Source: JAGOUB01 sp964640945 (GTDB taxonomy: Bacteria; Patescibacteriota; Gracilibacteria; Peribacterales; Peribacteraceae). Taken from it: a stretch of 64,000 bases of DNA. A program made the position numbers and the translations under genes. Location of the stretch: positions 58,393 to 122,392 of the forward strand of contig CAZXIV010000002.1 in NCBI GenBank assembly GCA_964640945.1, read 5' to 3'. How positions within the stretch are numbered: position 1 is the first letter of the stretch; every line of letters starts with the position of its first letter. Positions 35,094 through 43,392 of this stretch are shown here, one piece after another. The notes below the pieces were generated by a model. That model was not told the DNA's origin. It ran no database searches and was given only the letters and a program-made list of their open reading frames with translations.

Positions 35094-35372
35094 ATGCATA
35101 AGAACTTCGATGCTCTACGGCAAATCCCAATCCTTGAAGTTGCTCATCAGATTGGCGTTGAAGTGGTGAAGACGGGAGCAGGTGCGTATGCCATGAGGTT
35201 GGATGGCGAGATAACCTCGCTCACATTGTTTGAGAAAACAAACACCTGGAAGCGGTTTTCAGGCAAAGAGCAGGGTGGCGTGTCGCAGGGGTCCACTTTG
35301 GATCTCGTGATGCACATCAACGAATGCTCTTTGAAGGAGGCAGCCGAATTCCTTTCCACCTGCTTCCTATGA
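35094..35372 (+). CDS. Primase N-terminal CHC2-like protein without zinc ligands
   Basis: 92 residues from MHKNFDALRQIPILEVAH. The order IPILEVAHQIG, WKRFSGKEQGG, STLDLVMHINECSLKEAAEFL follows the CHC2 primase zinc-domain layout (WxxF-GG-DLVM-SxxEA), but the zinc-binding Cys/His residues are absent, as in some plasmid primase-like proteins. Its stop overlaps the primase/helicase start (ATGA). An earlier ATG at 34953 gives 47 more residues without clear support. It probably assists priming or recruits the large protein. Confidence 0.7.
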   Translation: MHKNFDALRQIPILEVAHQIGVEVVKTGAGAYAMRLDGEITSLTLFEKTNTWKRFSGKEQGGVSQGSTLDLVMHINECSLKEAAEFLSTCFL

Positions 35373-37321
35373 CCCAGAAACCCCTCAAGTTGCAGCCGTT
35401 GCCCTCTAGTGAACTCAAGTACTGGCTTGAGGAACGATGCGTGTCCAAGGACATCCTGGAGAGCCAAGGCATTGCATGGACTGTCCACGCGCAGAATAAG
35501 TGGGTTGTGATCCCCATTCGTGATACAGAGGGCAAAACTCTTTTCAACAAACTGAAGAGGCCGACAAGTGGCAAAGAGACCCAGCCCAAATATCTGGTAC
35601 ATCCCAAGGGTAGTCCCGCCACACTGTATCCACTCCCATACCTAGGCGATGCAACGGACATAATTCTCTGTGAAGGTGAACCTGATGCCCTCGTGCTTAT
35701 CGGTAATGGATTAGAAGCAATTTGCTCGACGGGAGGCGCGGGAACCTTCAAAGAAGAATGGCTCGATCTCATTCCAAAAGGAATCAAAGTCACCATTTGT
35801 TTTGACCTCGATGAAGCGGGCAAGAAGGGAGCCGATAAGACAGTACGGCTTTTCGAAAAAAAGAGACCCGATATTGAGCTTTTCAGAATTGAATTACCCG
35901 AAGTACTTGGCGATGGCGGCGACATCACAGACTTCGCTCGCTACTGCAAAAAAGCATCAAAGGACCTCAAGACCGAACTGTTATCACTCGCCAAAAAAGT
36001 GCCACAGGCAGGTGATAAAAAGAAGGATGAAAACGACAACCGCCCACGGGTGGCACTTCTCACTGCGCCAAAACAGCCTGTGGAAATCAACGAATGGAGG
36101 AATGTTATTCGGGAGAATTTTCAGGAACTCGTTGTTGCTTCAGAGATAGCCCTTAGCACTGTTGCACAGCTTCTTATCAAGGACATCACAAATCCTTTCG
36201 CTCTCGTTCTTATCGACGTGCCAGCGGCGGGGAAGACCATCACAATCAACTTTTTTGCCGAGTCTGGGCTTCCCGAACTCATGTACCCCTCGGATAAATT
36301 TAGTCCCGCGTCCTTTGTATCGAATGCCGCAAACGTGAAACGTGAAGACCTGGAGAAGGTAGACCTACTTCCTCGGCTTAAGTACCGCATGTTCTGCATC
36401 CGCGACCTCGCTACGGTGTTTTCTGCGCGAGAGGAGGATTTGATCACTAACGTGGGAATACTTACCCGCGTACTTGATGGCGAGGGACTTGCTACGGATG
36501 GAGGTGTTCACGGGCAACGGACCCGCACAGGCGATTACCTTTTCATGTTGCTCGCAGCTTCTACGCCTATCCCACGGCGTGTTTGGAAGGTCATGGGAAA
36601 CCAAGGACCCCGCCTTTTCTTCTTGGGTTTGCATATGAAGACAAAAACGAATGTGGAGCTTGTGCGCCAATTGCAGGGCAATGCCTGTAGGGAGAAAGAA
36701 ATGCTGTGCCGAAAAGTAACTGGCGACCTGCTGCGAACGCTTTGGGCAAAGCATCGTGACGGTATTGCATGGGATAAATCAAAGGATCAGGCAAACCACC
36801 TCATGATCATTGCTCGATGCGCGAGCCTCCTTGCAAAGCTTCGCGGCACATTGAATACGGACAGGGAGCGTAACGAAGCGGGTGAAGATTTGGTTTACCA
36901 CTCGCCTGTGATCGAGAAGCCAGACCGCTTGAACCAGCTGCTCTATAACCTCGCCAGAGGCCATGCCGTGGCGCTTGGGAGGGAGCAAATAACAGATGAA
37001 GACATGCCCTGTGTGGTCCTTCTCGCATGTGATTCTGCTCCTGGGCATCGAGCAGAGCTGTTGCACGCACTTATTGATCGTGGCGGGAAGATTACTACAG
37101 GACAGGTAGAGAAGGTCTTGAAGGTTTCAAAGCCAACGGCACTCCACGAAATGCAGACCATGAAAATTCTCGGAATTTGTGAGGAATGGGACCCTGACGA
37201 TTTGACCACGGAAAAGGGTATCCAATTCCAGGAAGACTTCATGTGGTTCAGCTCGGAAGAATGCCGCTCTCACTTTAAATGGAACACAGGGTCAGAACTA
37301 CTTAATTCCAATACCGAATAA
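35369..37321 (+). CDS. Toprim primase with helicase-like P-loop domain
   Basis: 650 residues. The N-terminal half holds a Toprim domain: ILCEGEPDALVLIG (catalytic Glu, near 97-112) and ICFDLDEAGKKGAD (DxD, near 145-160). The C-terminal half has a P-loop DVPAAGKTIT (near 283) and RDLATVFSA, with a helical tail containing a winged-helix-like stretch (VEKVLKVSKPTALHEMQ). Primase-helicase fusions replicate phage, satellite and plasmid DNA. It indicates that the element can replicate by itself when excised. Same operon as the CHC2-like protein. Confidence 0.85.
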   Translation: MTQKPLKLQPLPSSELKYWLEERCVSKDILESQGIAWTVHAQNKWVVIPIRDTEGKTLFNKLKRPTSGKETQPKYLVHPKGSPATLYPLPYLGDATDIILCEGEPDALVLIGNGLEAICSTGGAGTFKEEWLDLIPKGIKVTICFDLDEAGKKGADKTVRLFEKKRPDIELFRIELPEVLGDGGDITDFARYCKKASKDLKTELLSLAKKVPQAGDKKKDENDNRPRVALLTAPKQPVEINEWRNVIRENFQELVVASEIALSTVAQLLIKDITNPFALVLIDVPAAGKTITINFFAESGLPELMYPSDKFSPASFVSNAANVKREDLEKVDLLPRLKYRMFCIRDLATVFSAREEDLITNVGILTRVLDGEGLATDGGVHGQRTRTGDYLFMLLAASTPIPRRVWKVMGNQGPRLFFLGLHMKTKTNVELVRQLQGNACREKEMLCRKVTGDLLRTLWAKHRDGIAWDKSKDQANHLMIIARCASLLAKLRGTLNTDRERNEAGEDLVYHSPVIEKPDRLNQLLYNLARGHAVALGREQITDEDMPCVVLLACDSAPGHRAELLHALIDRGGKITTGQVEKVLKVSKPTALHEMQTMKILGICEEWDPDDLTTEKGIQFQEDFMWFSSEECRSHFKWNTGSELLNSNTE

Positions 37322-37371
37322 AGCAAATCTGACGGTGTGTAACTCTGCTTCATTTTCTCCCAAATACTCTC

Positions 37372-37665
37372 ATGGAAATTCACGCTTCATTCGAATCAGA
37401 TAACAGGCATCCTCTGCACGAGGATGAAAATGCTGTCCTGCTGATGGACCGACTTCCCCAAGGCGGCATTGGCTCGGTGTTTATCCGAACCTATGACATT
37501 GGACAGGAGGACCCCGCCATCGCATTCCTCATGCTCGATAAGTATGAAATTGAGGAGCTTAAAGACTGGAAAGAAGAACCCGCTTTGCAAAACGCTATCG
37601 AGAAAATTATTGAATACGCCTCGGCGCATCCGAAGGAGGAATACCTGTTCATGCTCTTCGCTTAA
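37372..37665 (+). CDS. Small tandem-paralogue protein A
   Basis: 97 residues. Shares with the next three genes the order: polar N-terminus, GIGSVFIR, a hydrophobic strand (AIAFLMLDKY), an acidic/Trp segment (LKDWKEEP) and a terminal IIEYASAHPKEEYLFML. No known family. Preceded by a C/T-rich stretch and no SD. The set of four lies between the primase and the serine recombinase. Confidence 0.6.
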   Translation: MEIHASFESDNRHPLHEDENAVLLMDRLPQGGIGSVFIRTYDIGQEDPAIAFLMLDKYEIEELKDWKEEPALQNAIEKIIEYASAHPKEEYLFMLFA

Positions 37666-37682
37666 TTCTTTCCCCACCCCCT

Positions 37683-38009
37683 ATGAACCTTCGCACTGCC
37701 AAACTTGAATGGGACCTCACCCCTACGTTGTACGAGGATGAAAATTCTCACTGTCTGCTTATAAAGCTGGCGCAAAACGCCTGTGGTGAGGTTTACCTAA
37801 ATCCTTGCGACCACAACATGGGATTTTTCTACGTCGATAGCCATTACCTAGATGGTCTACAAAAAACTCTTGAGAGTGATCATTGGTTCGATGTCTCAAA
37901 AGAACATCTTCCAGCGGTAAAAAAACTTGCGAGGACCATTCTTGAATACATCGAGAAAAATCCTACCCCAGACGGTCACTACTGCTTCCTGGCTTCGGAC
38001 GAATTCTGA
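37683..38009 (+). CDS. Small tandem-paralogue protein B
   Basis: 108 residues with the same layout: ACGEVYLN, GFFYVDSHY, a Trp region SDHWFDVSKEHLP and terminal ILEYIEKNPTPDGHYCFLA. It starts 17 bp after A, preceded by CCCCACCCCCT. Soluble and acidic. Function unknown; diverged copies in tandem suggest diversifying selection, for example anti-defence or immunity roles (speculative). Confidence 0.6.
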   Translation: MNLRTAKLEWDLTPTLYEDENSHCLLIKLAQNACGEVYLNPCDHNMGFFYVDSHYLDGLQKTLESDHWFDVSKEHLPAVKKLARTILEYIEKNPTPDGHYCFLASDEF

Positions 38010-38036
38010 ACCCTTATTTTCTTCCCTTCTTTTTTT

Positions 38037-38393
38037 ATGGACCTTATACCTGCTCAACCCAACTGGAATTGTTGCGCCAGGAACATCCCGCTTCCTCACC
38101 TTACTTTCGATGCACTGAAAAGGCTCGAAGCGAGTGGAATTGGAACTGTCTATGAATCGCCCAGATGCAATTTCATGTGCTTCCTGACGGTTGATGACCA
38201 AACGGACCTAGCAACGATGCACGCAATCCTCGGAGGAGAAGACGAGGAATGGAAAGGCACGACTGATGACCAACTGCTTCTTCGAGCCATCACGGGGTAC
38301 ATGGAGAGTCACCCCAACCAAGAATTCTTCTGTTTCACAGCTTTTACTTCCGATACCCCAAACTCCCATGAGAATCTTTCCTGCAAATGTTAA
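38037..38393 (+). CDS. Small tandem-paralogue protein C
   Basis: 118 residues: SGIGTVYES, MCFLTVDDQ, EDEEWKGTTDDQLL and ITGYMESHPNQEFFCFTAF. The pair ESHP...FCF is shared with D. The gene extends 26 bp into the next gene, adding a tail that the other three lack. Preceded by a long T/C run directly before the ATG. Confidence 0.6.
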   Translation: MDLIPAQPNWNCCARNIPLPHLTFDALKRLEASGIGTVYESPRCNFMCFLTVDDQTDLATMHAILGGEDEEWKGTTDDQLLLRAITGYMESHPNQEFFCFTAFTSDTPNSHENLSCKC

Positions 38394-38673
38394 TTGGGGT
38401 AATCCCGTAGGATCGTCGATCCTTCATATTCCTCACTGCGCGATCTCAGTTCTTGAAAAAAGCGGTATAGGTGAAGCATTTCTAAACCTGGAACGCCATG
38501 AGCGTGGTGTTTACATCATCGGGCAAGAAGAGCTTCCTTCCCTAGAAGATGTGCTGGATGGAGAGCCTTGGTTTGGCTCCAAAGAACAGCTGCCAATGGT
38601 GCAATTTTTTAGGGACTATATGGCAGAACACCCAGCGCAAAGGACCTTCTGTTTCATTGTGAACGATAGTTGA
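38368..38673 (+). CDS. Small tandem-paralogue protein D
   Basis: 101 residues: KSGIGEAFLN, GVYIIGQEELPS, GEPWFGSKEQLPM and FRDYMAEHPAQRTFCFIV. Closest in pattern to B (HWF/PWF plus LP) and C (SGIG, EHP/SHP, FCF). The start at 38368 (MRIFPANVNWG) is chosen because the shared N-terminal W-rich strand begins there. Last of the four, 62 bp before the serine recombinase. Confidence 0.6.
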   Translation: MRIFPANVNWGNPVGSSILHIPHCAISVLEKSGIGEAFLNLERHERGVYIIGQEELPSLEDVLDGEPWFGSKEQLPMVQFFRDYMAEHPAQRTFCFIVNDS

Positions 38674-38735
38674 TTTTAAGCCAACTAATTATATACTGCC
38701 CACGCTTATGGGCATCCCTCAATCCACCCACCCCT

Positions 38736-40379
38736 ATGGCCTATAAATACTTCCTGTATGCCCGCAGAAGCACCGACGAAGAGAAACAGGCGCTCTCGAT
38801 CCAATCGCAGCGCCAAGAGCTTCTGTTGAAGTTCCAGCACCTAGAGATCGTTGAGGAAATTACGGAAGACGGTAGTGCCTTCAAGCCCTATAACCGCCCC
38901 AAGTTCAAGGACATGCTAACGCGCATAGAGGCGGGTGAAGCTGATGGGATAATCGTTTGGCATCCTGACCGCTTAAGTCGTAATCCAATTGATGCAGCAG
39001 AAGTGATCTACGCACTTGATCGAAAAGTACTGAAGGATTTGCAGTTTGGCTCCTATTTTTTCAGCAACTCACCAGAGGGCAAAATGATGCTCAGTTTTGC
39101 CCTCTCCCAATCTAAATACCAATCGGAAAAGCTGGGAGTAGATGTAACAAGAGGCATGACCACGAAATGCAAGATCGGGCAGTTCCCTGGAAAAGCACCC
39201 CTCGGTTACAGCAATGTGAATGCAGGTGAACGTGGTAGGTGCTACATCGGGAGTGATGAGCTTCGATATGAAAACATGGAGAAAGCCTGGAGGCTTCTGC
39301 TCACGGGCGCATACTCGGTCCCTCAGATACACCGTATAGCGCGAGATGATTGGGGAATGACACTCCGCGCAACTGACAAGTACCCAGAGCGCCCTGTGAC
39401 TCTTGGATGCCTTTATAAGATCTTTTCGTCACCATTTTGTGCAGGCTTCTTCTGGTGGAAGAAGGAATTTTATAAAGGGACTCACCCTGCGATGATCACA
39501 TATGCAGAATACGAGAAAGCACAGATGATTCTTGGGAGAGACGGAAGACCGAATAATCGAAAGCACAATTCTCCATTTACGGGTCTCATCCACTGTGCTG
39601 AATGCGGCTCGATGATCACCTGTGACGTACAACGTAAGAAGCTCAAGAACGGGAATGTACGAATGCATCTGTACTATCGCTGCACCAAGAAGAAGGGTCC
39701 CTGTTCACAGTCGGTGCAGCTGAATAAAAACGAACTGACACCTCAGCTTAGGAGGTATATCGAAGCGATTACCATCTCCGAAAGGTTGTTAGTTTGGCTG
39801 AAAGATAAGATGGAACGGGTGCATGAGATGGACAAAAAGGGGCAGAAGAAACAATTGGTAGAGTTTCGTCGCAAGTACGACAACGCTATGGCGGCGATAC
39901 AAAACCTTGTGAAGCTCTACGTGTCTGTCGATAACATGGACCGCTCAGTAATCAGCGAGGATGAATTCAAAGTGCAAAAGAACTCGCTTACGAAAGAGCG
40001 TGACCATGCCAAAAGGCTCCTCGATGATAACGAACTGAATGCTGACACTGCGATTGATAGGACTATCAAAACATTTGAGTTCTCTTGCAACGCCCTGAAG
40101 TTCTTCGACAAAGGCAGCGTGGATACACAGAAGGTTATCCTCATGGCTATTGGCTCGAACTGGACGATGAAAGACGGAATAGTGCAGTGTGAAGCCAGAT
40201 TCCCATTTTTGAAGATCCAAGAAGGCTTGGAAGCGATGAAGCAGAAATCAGAGCGGATCGAACTTCGATCCTTCGTGATTCCTAAGCCAGAAAATAGCCT
40301 TTCTGAAGTCGATTTTTCACTATGGCAGCCCCACGGGGAATCGAACCCCGCTTTCCTGGATGAGAACCAAGTGTCCTAA
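38736..40379 (+). CDS. Large serine recombinase, C-terminus read through the tRNA
   Basis: 547 residues. Resolvase domain (about 1-150) with nucleophile S12 (YARRSTDEE), IIVWHPDRLSRNP and SQSKYQSEKLG. A recombinase domain (about 155-275), a zinc-ribbon (HCAECGSMITC ... YYRCTKKKGPC, near 285-325) and a coiled-coil (about 350-430) follow. This is the layout of phage/ICE integrases. The last 18 codons (WQPHGESNPAFLDENQVS) and the stop lie inside the antisense of tRNA-Glu, so the C-terminus depends on the integrated junction. It probably catalyses integration at this tRNA. Confidence 0.93.
   Translation: MAYKYFLYARRSTDEEKQALSIQSQRQELLLKFQHLEIVEEITEDGSAFKPYNRPKFKDMLTRIEAGEADGIIVWHPDRLSRNPIDAAEVIYALDRKVLKDLQFGSYFFSNSPEGKMMLSFALSQSKYQSEKLGVDVTRGMTTKCKIGQFPGKAPLGYSNVNAGERGRCYIGSDELRYENMEKAWRLLLTGAYSVPQIHRIARDDWGMTLRATDKYPERPVTLGCLYKIFSSPFCAGFFWWKKEFYKGTHPAMITYAEYEKAQMILGRDGRPNNRKHNSPFTGLIHCAECGSMITCDVQRKKLKNGNVRMHLYYRCTKKKGPCSQSVQLNKNELTPQLRRYIEAITISERLLVWLKDKMERVHEMDKKGQKKQLVEFRRKYDNAMAAIQNLVKLYVSVDNMDRSVISEDEFKVQKNSLTKERDHAKRLLDDNELNADTAIDRTIKTFEFSCNALKFFDKGSVDTQKVILMAIGSNWTMKDGIVQCEARFPFLKIQEGLEAMKQKSERIELRSFVIPKPENSLSEVDFSLWQPHGESNPAFLDENQVS
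40323..40345. repeat. Right att-like site within the tRNA 3' end
   Basis: TGGCAGCCCCACGGGG plus AATCGAA, matching the degenerate left copy at 10442. The element side begins at 40322. Confidence 0.6.
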
Positions 40380-40397
40380 CCGATAGACGATGGGGCC
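40323..40397 (-). tRNA. tRNA-Glu (CTC)
   Basis: 75 nt including an encoded CCA. Acceptor GGCCCCA pairs with TGGGGCT, and the D arm contains GTCTATCGGTTAGGAC. Anticodon stem CTTGG/CCAGG holds loop TTCTCAT with anticodon CTC, and the T arm is GCGGGGTTCGATTCCCCGT (split here by loop TTCGATT). The 5' end faces rlmH and the 3' end faces the integrated element, the classical integration orientation. Confidence 0.93.
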
Positions 40398-40513
40398 GCT
40401 GAGATAAGGAGCAATCCGACTTCGCCCTAGGGCTATGCCGGGATAGACGCCGGCGGAGTATAGCAAACCAACCCTATCCGCCAAGGCAAACGGGGCTATT
40501 TCACCCGTTTGGA

Positions 40514-40966
40514 TCAGTGATGATAGCCGCTCCCCTTCGCGATCTCCTGGGCGCGGTAGAGCTGCTCGAGCAGCAGCACGCGGCAGAGTTCGTGCGGGAG
40601 TGTCAGGTCTGAGAGTCGGATGATGCGCCGAGCCGCCGCACGCAGATCATCACTGAGACCGAAGGCCCCGCCGAGCGCGAGCGTGACGGGCTGGCCGCGG
40701 TCAGCCGCCTCGCTGAGGAGCTTGGAAAGGCGCAGCGAATCCACCGCCTCGCCCCGTTCGTCGAGCGCCCAGAGTTCGCCCTTCAGTTTCTCGGCCGCCT
40801 TAAGGAGACGCTCTGATTCGTCGAGACGCTGGCGCAGCGGTTCTTTCTCGCGGCTCGCCGGCAGCTCACGCATCTCCAAGTCGCGCAAGCGACGCGCGTA
40901 CTCAGCCGCCGCCTCTTTGGCCCAGCTCGCTTTCAGCGTCCCGATGCAGAGGAGAGTGACGGGCAC
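40514..40966 (-). CDS. rlmH: 23S rRNA pseudouridine-1915 N3-methyltransferase
   Basis: 150 residues, SPOUT knot methyltransferase. Typical features: the N-terminal strand MPVTLLCIGTLKASW, the SAM-binding loop LALGGAFGLSDDLRAAA (about 103-118), and the C-terminal LLLEQLYRAQEIAKG-SGYHH, close to the conserved end K-x-x-x-YHH/YH. It methylates Psi1915 in helix 69 of 23S rRNA in 70S ribosomes. Start is a GTG at 40966. It lies next to tRNA-Glu on the backbone side. Confidence 0.93.
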   Translation of the reverse strand: MPVTLLCIGTLKASWAKEAAAEYARRLRDLEMRELPASREKEPLRQRLDESERLLKAAEKLKGELWALDERGEAVDSLRLSKLLSEAADRGQPVTLALGGAFGLSDDLRAAARRIIRLSDLTLPHELCRVLLLEQLYRAQEIAKGSGYHH

Positions 40967-40982
40967 GCGCTGATGATAGCGG

Positions 40983-41831
40983 TCACTGCGAGAGCACGAC
41001 TAATCCGCCCGTCCAGGCGTAGGGCAGGAGCGTTACGTCCCAGGGAACCGTTGCGCCGTCCCAGGCACTGAGGCCGAGCGCATTGGGTGCGCCGGAGGCG
41101 AAGACGTTTTGCTTCATCCAGAGGTATTTTTGCGCCAGGATCGGATTCTCAAGCGCACGGGCGGCAAAGGCCGGCTCTTGGAGGGCGAAGTAGGCGTAGG
41201 TCTCGGCGAAATCTTCAAAGGGGTCGGCGGCGGCGTAACCCGAAGCAAAATCGGCCCCCCTGCTGCCGGGCTGGCGCGAGTCGCTGTTCAGCCACGAAAT
41301 AGCATAGAAACCGACACTTGGATCGTCGACAGGAATCATCTCCGTACCATCCACGAAGGCGCTCGCCTCGGGACTCCGGCCGGTGAGGCAGCCTAAGTCC
41401 GTAATGTGGCCGAACTCGTGGACGAAGAGGGCGCGGGCCTCATCTCGCTCGTAGGCGCGCGCCAGATCAAAACCGGCATAGAGAATAATCGCCTCCGCGC
41501 TGGCCAGGCCGCGCTGGTTCGGCTTATGAAATTGGACGAACACGTCCCGAAGGTGCGCCTGACAATCCGGCGGCAGTGAGCGCAAGGTGTCACTCCACAA
41601 GTTTTGATAGGCGTCGGGAATGTCGTCGTGGTCCAGCGCCGCCGGCATGATTGAAAGAGCCGGTAGGAGACTCCCTACGAGCGAAGGGGCAGCATGCGTA
41701 TCAGCCGCTTGAGCCAAACGACGGTTGGCACCGGCAGCGGGCTCTGCTACGCTCGAAGCGAGCCAAGACTGGCTTAACCCCAGGAGAAGCATGGATGCGA
41801 CCGATAGGAGGAATGGGGCGCGACCTCTCAT
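40983..41831 (-). CDS. Secreted gluzincin-like zinc metalloprotease
   Basis: 282 residues: signal peptide (about 1-27, SVASMLLLGLSQSWLASS), then a mature domain with the zinc motif H138-E-F-G-H142 (LFVHEFGHITDLG) and a downstream acidic motif DPFEDFAETYAYF (near 205-217) that would give the third ligand and helix, as in gluzincins or anthrax-lethal-factor-like peptidases. Probably cleaves extracellular or wall-associated proteins. Divergent from rlmD, with 48 bp between the start codons. Confidence 0.85.
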   Translation of the reverse strand: MRGRAPFLLSVASMLLLGLSQSWLASSVAEPAAGANRRLAQAADTHAAPSLVGSLLPALSIMPAALDHDDIPDAYQNLWSDTLRSLPPDCQAHLRDVFVQFHKPNQRGLASAEAIILYAGFDLARAYERDEARALFVHEFGHITDLGCLTGRSPEASAFVDGTEMIPVDDPSVGFYAISWLNSDSRQPGSRGADFASGYAAADPFEDFAETYAYFALQEPAFAARALENPILAQKYLWMKQNVFASGAPNALGLSAWDGATVPWDVTLLPYAWTGGLVVLSQ

Positions 41832-41879
41832 GTGGTGGAAAAAAGTGAAAGGGTCTATTTGTACACTACTTTCTGCGGA

Positions 41880-43349
41880 ATGTCAACTATTCCTGACACG
41901 ACCGACCCCCAGCCCAAGACCGTTTCCCCGGGCCAGGCACACACGATAACCATCGAGAAAGTCGCCCATAGCGGCGACGGCATCGGTTTCGTCGAGGGCC
42001 TGCCGCTCTACGTCGCCCGTACCCTCCCCGGCCAACAAGTGCTGGCCACTGTCACCAAGAAACGTGACGGCTACGCCGAGGCGCGCCTGGACAAGGTCAT
42101 CAAGAAATCAAAGGATGAGATCCCCGGTCGCTGCCCGCACTTCGGCAGCTGCGGCGGCTGCACCTGGCAGAACCTGCCCTACAACAAGCAGATCATCCTG
42201 AAGGAAGACATCGTGCGCGAGACGCTCGAGACGCTGACGCCAGTGGACGACGCTGTGCGCGCCACGCTCCCCGGGCGGGTCCTCAAGATCATCCCGAGCC
42301 CGCAGGTCTTCTACTACCGCAACAAATTGGAGATGACTTTCGGCTACGAGACAATGCGCCATGAGGAGAAAAACGGGAAGCGGATCTACTTCGACGAGAA
42401 CCCGTCGGTTGGTTTCCACCAGGCGGGCGAGTGGTCCACCATCCTGCCCATCACCGAATGCCACCTCTATGAGGAGGAAACGAGTTCGCTCCTTATGGAT
42501 GTGCGCCGCTTCCTGCAGGACACGCGCCTGCCCGTGTATAACCCCAAGACCCACCGCGGGCTCCTCCGCACCATGTTGCTCCGCCGCGGCGTGCACACCG
42601 GCGAGCATATGCTCGCCTTTACCGTCAACGGCAAAAAGAAGGAGCTTGAAGCCATCTTCCAGCAGTTCATGCGCTTTGCCGGCCGCCCGGGCTTGAGCTC
42701 GCTGCTGCTCATCGAAAATACCGGCCTCAACGACAAGCCCGAGGCGCCCAAGGTGCACACGCTCGTCGGGCAGCCCTTCATCACCGAGCGCCTGTTTGAT
42801 CTCAGCTTCGAGATCTCTCCCTTTTCATTCTTTCAGACCAACACGCTCGGTAGTGAGAAGCTCTACCAAGTGATCTCGCAGATGGCCGACCTCACCACCA
42901 AAGACACGGTCCTCGATGCCTACTGCGGCATGGGCACGATCGGCCAGTACTTGGCGCGCTACTGCAACCACGTGGTGGGCATCGAGAGCCTGCCTGCCGC
43001 CGTGGACGACGCCCTCAAGAGTGCCGGCAAGAACCGCATCGCCAACATCAGCTTCTATAAGGGGCGCACCGAGCAGGTACTCCAGCAACAACTGGCGCCG
43101 GGCGGCAAATACGCCTTCGACGTGATTGTGGTAGATCCGCCCCGCGCCGGCCTCCACCCCGAAGCGCTCGAGGCCGTCCTGGCCCATAAACCCCGCCAGA
43201 TCGTGTACGTGTCGTGCAATCCGGCGACCTTCGCCCGCGATTTGGGCACCCTGATGAAGGGTGGATACGACCTCCGTTCTGTCCAGCCGGTCGACATGTT
43301 CCCGCACACCGCCCACATCGAGATGGTGAGCGTGCTGCAGAGGAGCTGA
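41880..43349 (+). CDS. rlmD: 23S rRNA m5U1939 methyltransferase
   Basis: 489 residues: TRAM domain (about 15-75), Fe-S motif CPHFGSCGGC (C-x5-C-x2-C, near 86-95) with a fourth Cys in PITECHLY, and a catalytic Rossmann domain with LDAYCGMGTIGQYLA, DPPRAGLHPEALEA and the nucleophile/base motif VYVSCNPATFARDL. RlmD/RumA uses SAM to methylate U1939; TrmA-type tRNA or other RlmC-type activity cannot be excluded without a tree. Start at 41880 (MSTIPDTTD); a -10-like TACACT at 41862-41867 gives a 6-nt leader. Confidence 0.9.
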   Translation: MSTIPDTTDPQPKTVSPGQAHTITIEKVAHSGDGIGFVEGLPLYVARTLPGQQVLATVTKKRDGYAEARLDKVIKKSKDEIPGRCPHFGSCGGCTWQNLPYNKQIILKEDIVRETLETLTPVDDAVRATLPGRVLKIIPSPQVFYYRNKLEMTFGYETMRHEEKNGKRIYFDENPSVGFHQAGEWSTILPITECHLYEEETSSLLMDVRRFLQDTRLPVYNPKTHRGLLRTMLLRRGVHTGEHMLAFTVNGKKKELEAIFQQFMRFAGRPGLSSLLLIENTGLNDKPEAPKVHTLVGQPFITERLFDLSFEISPFSFFQTNTLGSEKLYQVISQMADLTTKDTVLDAYCGMGTIGQYLARYCNHVVGIESLPAAVDDALKSAGKNRIANISFYKGRTEQVLQQQLAPGGKYAFDVIVVDPPRAGLHPEALEAVLAHKPRQIVYVSCNPATFARDLGTLMKGGYDLRSVQPVDMFPHTAHIEMVSVLQRS

Positions 43350-43355
43350 AGAGCC

Positions 43356-43383
43356 TTGCAGCGCGGCGCCGGGGCGGTATCCT
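43356..43383 (+). promoter_or_regulatory. Promoter of the polyprenyl-transferase-like gene, near-leaderless
   Basis: -35 TTGCAG (43356-43361), 16-bp spacer, -10 TATCCT (43378-43383). Expected +1 about 43390, 3 nt before the ATG. Confidence 0.5.
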
Positions 43384-43392
43384 CATCCTCCC

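Larger units (their letters stand above)
10442..40325. mobile_element. Integrated element at tRNA-Glu, about 29.9 kb
   Basis: Bounded on the right by the 3' end of tRNA-Glu(CTC) and on the left by a degenerate copy of the same 3' end (TGGCAGTCCCACGGGG at 10442). The interior is less GC-rich than both flanks and carries a serine recombinase, a Xer-like tyrosine recombinase, an excisionase-like protein, a primase/helicase, defence-like and metal-resistance cargo, and many small unrecognised genes. No capsid, terminase, conjugation or relaxase gene was recognised, so it looks like a non-conjugative integrative element or an integrated plasmid. The left boundary is less sure than the right. Confidence 0.75.
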
